This document shows positions 57,097 through 64,000 of a stretch of 64,000 nucleotides of DNA, piece after piece. The notes beneath the pieces were generated by a model that was not told the origin of the DNA, made no database searches, and was given only the letters and a program-made list of their open reading frames with translations. The position numbers were made by a program, and so were the translations under genes. Numbering within the stretch: position 1 is the stretch's first letter; the number at the start of each line of letters is the position of its first letter. This DNA comes from Geosiphon pyriformis (lineage: Eukaryota; Glomeromycota; Glomeromycetes; Archaeosporales; Geosiphonaceae): contig JAAOMT010000718.1 in assembly GCA_016748015.1 (NCBI GenBank), positions 359,738 to 423,737 of the forward strand, written 5' to 3'.

Positions 57097-57369
57097 TTAG
57101 AGCAAATAACATTCATTTCTTCCATAGATGGTTTGTGATGTAATGTCTACATATTTGCAAAGCTGTGGAAAATCTGGAATGTGGTTTGGTGGTTGATCCT
57201 CAACTTTGGTGGTTAAATATCCAATGATGGTTCTCTTTGGTATTTCGATGACTTTTCTAGTTGCATTATAGATGAGAATTTTGATGTTTTTGAGACTTTT
57301 AGCTGCTATGTAGAGATTAGTAAGTCCAATCTCCTCTGATTCACAAATGATGACTTCTGCTTCAAACAA
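57097..57369 (-). CDS. Linker domain between dUTPase and RT in element B
   Basis: 90 codons in the same frame as dUTPase and RT, with SLKNIKILIYNATRKVIEIP and the TIIGYLTTKVEDQPPN and YVDITSQTIYG segments. Beta-rich, resembling the capping segment often found before RT in Ty3-like polyproteins (IYN-x-T-x4-IPK-x-T-x-IG). It ends in TAA where CAA (Gln) is expected, then continues into the RT frame. Confidence 0.6.
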   Translation of the reverse strand: MFEAEVIICESEEIGLTNLYIAAKSLKNIKILIYNATRKVIEIPKRTIIGYLTTKVEDQPPNHIPDFPQLCKYVDITSQTIYGRNECYLL

Positions 57370-57903
57370 TTAAGCTTGATCTTTTATTTCCCTTTTTATG
57401 GCTAACATATACTGGTCATATGATGAAATAGAAATTGTTTGACGAGTTGAGATAATTTCTCCTTTGTCTACAATTTTTTTTTCTGCCATATTAACTGGTA
57501 TGTCTATTCTACCCATTGATCTAAATTCCTGTATCCCTCTTACTGTTATACCTAGTTCTTTCCTCTTTTCCACTGAAACTAACTGAGCTATTTTTACCAG
57601 AGGTAAGAATATTGCCTGTGCTATCTTTTCATTTGGCTTTATAATATAGGTCTTTTCTGAGTCATTTTGTAGCATGGCGATGATATTTTCTATGTATCCT
57701 GCATCAATTATTCCTCCTCTGATGTTGATTCCTTTTTTCACTAAACTACTCTTAGATGCTAATTGGATCATGGTTGTTGCTGAGATTTCCAGAGCTATTT
57801 TAAGATCAATACATGTATGCAAATTTGGTTCCAATTTAATGGCTTCTTTTTCTGAATATCTTAGATCAAACTCTGTGTTAGTATCATGTGCACATTCTGG
57901 CAT
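57370..57903 (-). CDS. dUTPase-like domain of element B polyprotein
   Basis: 177 codons in the RT frame. The five trimeric-dUTPase motifs can be followed in order: I, TEFDLRYS (family AGFDL/AGYDL); II, ASKSSLVKKG (PRSGLA-type); III, GGIIDAGYIENI (G-x-IDxxYxGxI); IV, KPNEKIAQAIF (GDRIAQ-type); V, RGIQEFRSMGRIDI (RGxxGFGSTG, with two glycines altered). dUTPases hydrolyse dUTP to dUMP and PPi and limit uracil in cDNA. Motif III keeps the Asp, but the Gly of YRGxI is Glu, and motif V has lost Gly and Thr, so this copy may be inactive. Non-primate lentiviruses and betaretroviruses carry dUTPases, and some fungal retroelements are also reported to. Confidence 0.8.
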   Translation of the reverse strand: MPECAHDTNTEFDLRYSEKEAIKLEPNLHTCIDLKIALEISATTMIQLASKSSLVKKGINIRGGIIDAGYIENIIAMLQNDSEKTYIIKPNEKIAQAIFLPLVKIAQLVSVEKRKELGITVRGIQEFRSMGRIDIPVNMAEKKIVDKGEIISTRQTISISSYDQYMLAIKREIKDQA

Positions 57904-57927
57904 AATACCTTTATTATTATTACTATA

Positions 57928-58506
57928 TCATTTGAGTTCCTGCTTTTTAGAGAGATCAAGAAGTGCAATGTATATTTTGTGGTTTGAATCAGAGTCCGAA
58001 TTATTGATATTTTTGTTGCCATATTGCATGGAGCTAGAACTGGTGTTTTCATTGTTGTCATTGTTGGAGTTTGAATCAGGATTGAAAACTGATTCCAATT
58101 CTGATACACAACTGCTGATTGGTTTCTCTTCTGGGATCATGTAGATCATGCATGGTAGTGGATTGTAAATGAAGTCATACTCATTACAATATTGAAAATC
58201 ACAGGGAATTAAGCAATATTGACATAACCGAGTATTTAACTGCTCTAAACACTGTTCTTGTTCTTCCCTGGTAGGTGCTAGCTCTTGGTAATATTTGTGG
58301 AATTGTTCTGGATCTAAGAGATTTATGACTGGTTTTGGGTCACAGTCAAGTTTTATAGGTTCAGATGGGTTATTTTTAATTGTTTTTATTTCTTCTGGGG
58401 TTGCTCTTTCGATTTTGGCAAGTGCCATTTGCCAGATTTTGTCATCATCGTGTGGGCATCCATCTAGACATTTGATGGCTCATCTCTAGGCAGCATCTAT
58501 GGACAT
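57928..58506 (-). CDS. Pre-dUTPase region of element B, unknown
   Basis: In the dUTPase frame. It starts just after the inserted LTR with AAYRR-like (stops at R codons) and CPHDDDKIWQMALAKIERAT, which matches EAAYNSALNKF and YPHDAEMIFDLA at the right edge in element C. A Cys-containing segment (LCQYCLIPCDFQYCNEYDF) and an acidic Asn/Ser-rich linker follow. It continues the Cys-rich domain. No known family. Confidence 0.5.
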
Positions 58507-59395
58507 TGTTACAGGTGATTATTTCTGGTGTGGAAATAAATAAAAAACCCGTAACTTGGTGCTCAAAAGCTATTGATTTCTGTTAATGTTGGTAATCTGA
58601 AGGTCTTATGTGATCTGAAGAGTTTTGGTGGAGTTCTTTGTATAATGAACAGAGATTCAATGGTATTTGTAATAGTTTTCAGAATCACAATTCTGTCCAA
58701 TTTCTTTCTCAGTGTAGAGGCCAGATTTAGTCTGGCAGTCATGCCCTTCTGGTAAGCTATTCAATAATATATAAAATTCTACCCTTATTTCTAGGTCTTT
58801 TATCAGGCTATCCATAACGTCAATAATTCAGCACTTTTAATCCTTAATTAATTAGTATACAACAACAAAACAACATGAAGAAAAAAAAGAAAAGAAAGAA
58901 AGAAAAGAAAATGAAATAAAGAAAATAAGCCAAGGCAATTTTGATTCATATCCTGTCAATAGCTGTGATCAAGAGCTATTGTTCCAGTATGGTTAAGTAT
59001 GTGCTATTATCAACATGAAATGTTAATAGTTGGGAATAAATTTGAGATAATAAATTATTATTTATTTAATATTTGTGATGTGGAAGGTTGCTTAAATTAA
59101 ATCTAAACTGAAAGGTCTGCCTTTTCAGCTTCTAATACTACTGCTATATATACATAATTGAGATTCCTCAATTCCTCAATTCTTTATAACAGGAATCCTG
59201 GAATTCCTGGAATCCTGTAATTCCTTTGAGAGGAATCCTGGAATTCTGGAATCCTGCAATTCTTTGTGTAAGAATTCTGTAATTCTTGGAATCCTGCAAT
59301 TCTTGAAAGAAATCCTGGAATTCTACATTTATTACATCTACTTCTGATTGACTAATAATCATGCTAATATATTTTCTATATTTCTATGAGTAACA
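58507..59395 (-). repeat. LTR inserted into the Cys-rich domain of element B (889 bp)
   Basis: TGTTAC and GTAACA termini. Direct repeat of 52714-53569, including the TATA motif (complement of CTATATATACATAATTG at 59144-59160). The coding sequence on either side (CNELC-x-YTIVIS before, AAYRRAIKC after) aligns with contiguous sequence in element C except for about seven residues, showing that this LTR interrupts B. No perfect target-site duplication is visible (AATGC versus ATGTC). Confidence 0.7.
59160..59330. repeat. Array of GGAATCCTGGAATTC-type palindromic units in the inserted LTR
   Basis: About eight degenerate copies of an imperfect palindrome (GGAATCCTGGAATTCC and variants) lie between the LTR start and its TATA motif, in the position held by a different array in the LTR at 52714-53569. 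Confidence 0.85.
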
Positions 59396-59419
59396 GCATT
59401 CCTTTTCTTATCCAGTCAC

Positions 59420-60000
59420 TTATGACAATTGTGTATTAACACAACTCATTGCACATTCCTCCTTGTTCAGAAATGTCATTTCACATTCCTTTATCCAGAA
59501 AAGTTTCTCCACAAGCCAAGCATGGTTCATTGTCCCATTTTCCAACCTGTTTTGGCCTTCTAAAGTGTTTAATGATGTATGGGCAGCAGTAAAATTTTGT
59601 TGCCGAAGTGTATTCCTCATTGTTGCCATAATAAGCACCTATTAACGACAATTTTTTGTTGCAATCAATGCATATTAGTTTAGATCAGTGATAGATAGAC
59701 TGTTGTGATGGAGCGTAAGTGGCTGGAATATATGTGTTGTTAGCTTGGATGGTGTTTTTTTTTTTCTCTTTCTCTTTGTCTCTTCCTTTATCTTTTTCCC
59801 ACTCTCAATTTGATGTTGGTTTGTTGTCATCATAGATAAGTAATTCTGATGATATGTTTCTGAGTTTGGTGGGTTATTTGGAATTTGAAACCGGCAATCA
59901 GGGTTTGATATTGATTTCCTGATCATTGGTTATTTAAGTGATGGCAGCAATCAATTTGTAGGTGTCCTTGTCTACCACAATAGTGGCAACCATGTGTTTT
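59420..60000 (-). pseudogene. gag zinc knuckle and Cys-rich domain of element B
   Basis: A CCHC knuckle (CHYCGRQGHLQIDC, 59988-59947) follows a Gln-rich run, as in element C. At 59640-59420 a frame reads QVGKWDNEPCLACGETF, then EQGGMCNELC, clearly the equivalent of GKWDNTPCLTCGDML and MRGGVCDQTC in element C. The protease expected between them is absent, so this part carries a deletion. Confidence 0.65.
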
Positions 60001-60616
60001 CTGTTGCCACTGTTGATTGGTCAATGATAATGGACGCTGTTACCAACTGAAACTTGAGATATTAATTAACATAATATTACCTTTAAAATTTCTACCATTA
60101 AATTAACATATATTATTGTTCAAATTATCACTTATTATTTAATCAAATTATTGAATATTATTAATCAATTAATAACCTAATTTGTACTATAGAAATTAGA
60201 ATAATCAAATTACACAATACTCCGAACTATTTAATATTCAAGAGTTCACCGAAATTTGTAGAAATTCACCAAAATAATTAATAGTTCACCAAAATATTCA
60301 ATAGTTTGTAGAAATAATTTGTAAGTTCGCCAAAAGGTATCTTTAGTTCGTTGAACTATAGTAAAGAAAATAATTCAAGTTCATAGACTAGTATTACAAC
60401 AAGTTGTATAAAAAAAAAGCTTCTCTCTTCAAAAAAATGTATCTTTACCTTTAAATATTTTACTTTAGATTTATCACTTAAAACCATTCCTATACACACA
60501 AAAAAAAATAAATATCAAATAATTCAAAAAACCAAATTCTTTAATTATTGCACTTGGAAAATTCTCAAAACCCAACTAACATTTTGAAATTGATTAGCTA
60601 CCAATTTTAGTAAAAC

Positions 60617-61021
60617 TGTTAGTGACCCCAGGCCTAGATAGAAAACGTTTCCCTTGATAAAATCCTATTTTTTTTACATTTCTTTTATTTTTATTTTTTT
60701 TTCTTATTATCATTATTTAGGTAGCCTACAGACAAGATTCCTGTAGAAAAGTTGACTTTCACAGCAAAATAACTACACATTTTTATTGAGCTTTCAGATG
60801 AGCAATTCCTGGGAAAAAGTTGACATTTACTACAATGTAACTATACAAGTAACTGGCACAGAATTGGCCATTCCACTTATAAGCCCAGCAGTTCAAATTA
60901 TAGGAGATAATTTGAAGATAAATTCAGTTACTGGAGGTTCAACTACTTCCTGAAAACGTAAATTTACAGCAAATCAACAGTAACAACATTCAAGAAAAGA
61001 GATCAAAAATCTCTGGTAACA
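60617..61021 (+). repeat. 5' LTR of element C (405 bp)
   Basis: Starts TGTTAGTGACC and ends CTCTGGTAACA (TGTTA / TAACA inverted termini), followed two bases later by a TGG primer-binding site. It is half the length of the LTRs in A and B and lacks a recognisable palindromic array. The 3' copy would be outside the window. Confidence 0.7.
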
Positions 61022-61023
61022 TT

Positions 61024-61035
61024 TGGTGCTCTCCC
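61024..61035 (+). other. tRNA primer-binding site of element C
   Basis: TGGTGCTCTCCC lies two bases after the LTR end. It would pair with a tRNA 3' end of sequence GGGAGAGCACCA. The tRNA identity was not determined. Confidence 0.65.
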
Positions 61036-61099
61036 ATGAAAATAACACAGTGACAACAACTTCAAAAGTGGCAACTCAAACAGATTCAAGAACTCTAAA

Positions 61100-62962
61100 G
61101 TATTATCAGTCAATCTACACTCACTGCAAGCAGAGATTTAATATCCCAGACAGAATTGAAACATTCAAGAAAACACTTTACTAGTACATTGAAAATTATA
61201 TCAACAATTATCTTTTTGGAGACTACAACATTTCAGAAGTTAAACACAACTTATATGAAAGCTTAGTACATCACTCTCATTTAAACACTCAGAATTTTAA
61301 TAGTCAAATACTTGAAACATACTTCCAAGAACTCAACTTCAATATCATTCAGTATTGTGAAGAAAATTACCCAGTAGAACAGAAATTTTCTCTTAGTTTT
61401 GAATCAGAAACAGAAGAAGGGAAAAGAAAAAGGAAACAAAAACTCAGAACTACTCCAAATACACCTAAAACCACTACCAAACATTTACAAACTCCAGAAC
61501 AAGGAACCAGCTTTAAATTACCATTCTCAATCACACCATTTCCAGCTTCACTTGCTCAACTGCAAACACCAAGTTTATCACTTCTTTGGTTTTCAAGAAT
61601 AGAAAATTTTCAGTCACCCAAAAGTCCTATTCAACAACAGAAACCAATATCAACCAGCACAAATCTTATTGACTACTTAACAGAAAATCAAAGTGAAGAG
61701 ACCAAATCAGAACAAGAAACAGAAGACTCAGAAAATGAAGAAGAAATGGCCTCCACATACATCACAAAAATCCCTGAGTTCACAAGAGAAGACAGCAAAA
61801 CCAGTCCTCAAGAATGGCTTGACAAAGTTTCAAAAGCAGGAGATGCAAATAGTTGGAATGCTGTCAAAATGTTAAAAGCAATTCCATATTTCTTATAAGG
61901 AATGGCTGACAAATGGTTTGAAAACTTGGAAGTTCTACCAAAAAACTGGGAAGCATTCAAAACTGCTTTCCTAGAACAGTTCACTAACAATAACACTTCT
62001 ATTACCCTTCAAAATCGGTTCTGAAATATCAAACAAGAACCAAGTGAATCAGTTATGACCTATCTTGGGAAATTTAACAAACTGTTTAGAAGGATTTGCC
62101 AATTGGAAACCAATGAATACTACTCCAATGCACAAATCTTGGATCAATTCATTGCTGGATTAAAAGACAAACTTATCAAGAAAGTTTGCCCACATGTACC
62201 AGAAGATTTAGCCATTGCTATTCAACAGGTGAAAAACTATAAAATGGCCATGGAAGAAGCCAACCGTACCAAACTTGTTAATCTGGCTATTGGAGAAACC
62301 AGCTCAGCAGCTGAAGAAAAAATTGACCAATTAACCAAAAAAGTTGAAAACTACTTTACCAACCAACAGCAACAACAGCAGCTGTAGTAATCACAACAAC
62401 TACAAAGATACCAACCTCTACAATGACACAATCAAAACAACTTTGGACCACCATCCAACAACCAAATCCAAAATTGTCATTATTGTGGAATTCCAGGACA
62501 CTGGAAACACGATTGTAAAAAATTGCAATGAGACCAACAACAGAGGAATAATCAATGTTATTCCCAACCACAACAATCATATTATTCAGCACCACCAGCT
62601 CAATATTTACCAAGGTCACAATATCCAAACCACTATTATCAATCTGCTCCACAACCAATCCAACAACAGTATCAACAACCATCTATACTACAATATTAAG
62701 TGCCAGCCAGAAGATTAATTCAACATAATCAATTTACACCACAAAACTATTTTTTAACAAACAACAACAGATTTAATTCCAACAACCAATTAACCACTCA
62801 AAATTCGAATCAACATAGACCCACACACTATCACACTCAACCCAGTTATCTTACAATATCAGAGGAATCAAATTTTCAGCAAACTGCACTTTTTGAAGGT
62901 AAAGCTGCAGCACCAAGGCAAAACCCTTTCAACAATACTATCCCACCAGCCAGAATTGCTTG
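61100..62962 (+). pseudogene. gag of element C with CCHC zinc knuckle
   Basis: One frame with several stops. The N-terminal region (VKHNLYESL) is followed by a Pro/Gln-rich linker, then the Retrotrans_gag core (SPQEWLDKVSKAG, GMADKWFENLEVLP, WEAFKTAFLEQF, LGKFNKLFRRICQLE, DQFIAGLKDKLIKKV). A Gln-rich stretch and a CCHC knuckle (CHYCGIPGHWKHDC, 62475-62516) follow, then a Tyr/Gln/Asn-rich tail. Stops such as TAA in FL-Q-GMADKW and TGA in RF-R-NIKQEP fit CAA and CGA codons changed by one transition. Confidence 0.85.
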
Positions 62963-63581
62963 AAATGCCAATCTTTTAGACATTTTTCCATTCGAATTTG
63001 AAGCCAATGAATCACCATCTCTACTCAGCAATGTAGCAGTTAATAAACAAAAAGCTATTACAACAATGTATACTGAAGCTGAAGTAGAAGGAAAACCAAT
63101 TTGCTTAATATTAGACAGTGGATCTGCCAAAAGTATTATCATCTACCAATTAATGCAACAGCTTCAACGAACTGTTGACAGACCAGCTCAAACTGTCATC
63201 ATTATGACAGATAGTATGAAGAAAACATTAGTAGGAGAAATTGATAATTTTCCATTTACCATTGATGGAATCATTATTCCAGTTAAAGTCCTAGTCATAG
63301 ATGCACCCCAATACCAAGCTCTTATCAGAAATAATTGGCTTCTCAAGGCCAATGCAAATTTAGATTGGGAAACTCAAGAATTAAAAATCTCATATCAAGG
63401 ACAACACACTATAGTATTTGTTACATGTGAAACTTTCAACAAACAATCAGAAAAAGCCCCAGTACTTGAATTTGAAGAAGAGAAAGAAATGCCACTCACT
63501 GAAATCTACATGGCTCTTGGATTAACATCCAATTGGGCTGAGGAAACAGAACAAAAAATCTTTGAAGAATCAAGAGAATAG
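62963..63581 (+). CDS. Retropepsin-like protease of element C
   Basis: Same frame as gag. The active-site motif LILDSGSAKSII (DSG triad, near 63106-63140) and a flap-like stretch, then the VLVIDAPQYQALIRNNWLL segment (homologous to the ILG-x-DWL motif of Ty3 proteases, with RNNWL), and LDWETQELKISYQG follow. A C-terminal acidic extension ends in TAG where CAG is expected, after which the frame continues into the Cys-rich domain. Confidence 0.85.
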
Positions 63582-64000
63582 AAGAAAGTTAGATATTTTA
63601 CACCAGAACCATGAAAACAATCACTCTATATTCCACTTAAATGCAGAGATTGTAACAAAAAACTTTTATCAATGAGAGTCTGCATTTCACCTGAAGAAGA
63701 ATATAAAAATTATACTTGTTATTATTGCAAGGCTTGCCACAGAAAACAATGGGACCATCTAATAAAAAGAAGTGGAAAATGGGACAACACTCCTTGTTTG
63801 ACTTGTGGAGATATGCTACCAGAAGAATGCAATTGAATTGATGTAGCAATGAGAGGAGGAGTCTGTGATCAAACCTGCCAATATGCTTTATCAATCTCAG
63901 AAAAAGTCAAAAGAGGAACACCCTTTGAGGCAGCATACAACAGTGCTCTCAACAAATTTTATCACTATCCCCATGATGCTGAGATGATTTTCGACCTAGC
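63582..64000 (+). CDS. Cys-rich domain downstream of protease in element C
   Basis: Same frame as the protease. Paired cysteines CRDC, CYYCKAC, CLTCGDMLPEEC and CDQTC, spread over about 90 residues with His and Trp nearby (ACHRKQWDHLI), suggest a two- or three-site zinc-binding fold. After it, GTPFEAAYNSALNKFYHYP leads off the edge toward the dUTPase region. The same domain occurs in element B. I do not recognise it from retroviruses or well-known Ty3 elements. In-frame stops (TGA after EP and after ECN) mark decay. Confidence 0.6.

Larger units (their letters stand above)
52714..60050 (-). mobile_element. Element B: Ty3/gypsy retrotransposon with dUTPase domain, minus strand, 5' incomplete
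   Basis: Read on the minus strand: gag zinc knuckle (59988-59947), Cys-rich domain (about 59640-59420), an inserted LTR (59395-58507), the rest of the Cys-domain linker, a dUTPase domain (57903-57540), RT, RNase H, integrase, ORF3 (stop 53583) and the 3' LTR (53569-52714) preceded by a purine tract. From 58428 to about 55783 everything is in one frame. The 5' LTR, most of gag and the protease are missing. Multiple in-frame stops make it non-autonomous. Confidence 0.8.
60617..64000 (+). mobile_element. Element C: Ty3/gypsy retrotransposon, plus strand, continues past the window
   Basis: 5' LTR (60617-61021), primer-binding site (61024), gag, CCHC knuckle, retropepsin and Cys-rich domain, all in one reading frame from about 61100 to the window end, broken only by stop codons. 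This supports a single gag-pol polyprotein without ribosomal frameshift. The missing part should hold dUTPase, RT, RNase H, integrase and ORF3. Confidence 0.85.

Noticed and set aside
62356-62682. Minus-strand Val-rich frame of 108 codons
   Set aside because: Antisense shadow of the Gln/Asn/Tyr-rich gag tail of element C, which contains the CCHC knuckle in the plus frame.
1-64000. tRNA, rRNA or snRNA genes
   Set aside because: I looked for tRNA-like A/B box arms and conserved rRNA motifs by eye and saw none I could support; a covariance-model scan would decide.

Overview
The window looks like nuclear DNA of an AT-rich, intron-rich, early-diverging fungus. An arbuscular mycorrhizal (Glomeromycotina) fungus is the best guess. 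This rests on many short GT-AG introns in conserved eukaryotic genes, an Ssb-type ribosomal Hsp70 and a Pet123-like mitoribosomal protein (both fungal signatures), very AT-rich gene-poor stretches and abundant decayed Ty3/gypsy retroelements. The species is not proven from the sequence.

Gene-rich part (1-45.2 kb). In order: a C1orf109/AIRIM-like protein; UDP-glucose 6-dehydrogenase; replication factor C subunit 3 (minus); a 2.4-kb stretch with a decayed gene; a 475-residue coiled-coil protein; a mitochondrial PRX5-type peroxiredoxin; a membrane-anchored alginate-lyase-domain protein; splicing factor CWC22 (minus); aminopeptidase P; Ssb-type Hsp70; an unidentified coiled-coil gene (minus); an RNPS1-like SR protein; a Sec14-like protein (minus); a 270-residue orphan (minus) divergent from proteasome beta-1; a mitochondrial protein with pentapeptide repeats; a TspO/MBR-like membrane protein; a two-TM ectodomain protein; a possible small secreted protein; MYG1 (minus); and a probable mS26/Pet123 protein (minus). 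These are housekeeping genes for RNA processing, proteostasis, replication and organelle function. They do not form operons.

Desert (45.2-48.4 kb). This is extremely AT-rich, has no supported gene, and carries a 57-bp minisatellite of 10-11 diverged copies.

Retroelement cluster (about 48.4-64 kb). There are three decayed members of one Ty3/gypsy group. Element A (plus) has LTR, gag, integrase and a post-integrase ORF3, with the protease-to-RT part deleted. Element B (minus) has a gag zinc knuckle, a Cys-rich domain, an in-frame dUTPase domain, RT with YLDD, RNase H, integrase, ORF3 and a 3' LTR. B abuts A inside A's ORF3, and an extra LTR interrupts B's Cys-rich domain. Element C (plus) has LTR, primer-binding site, gag, retropepsin and Cys-rich domain, and runs off the right edge. 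Together they define a family order: LTR - gag - protease - Cys-rich domain - dUTPase - RT - RNase H - integrase - ORF3 - LTR. The dUTPase, the Cys-rich domain, the conserved ORF3, the LTR-specific palindromic arrays upstream of the TATA box, and in-frame stops that nearly all look like C-to-T changes are the most notable features of the window.
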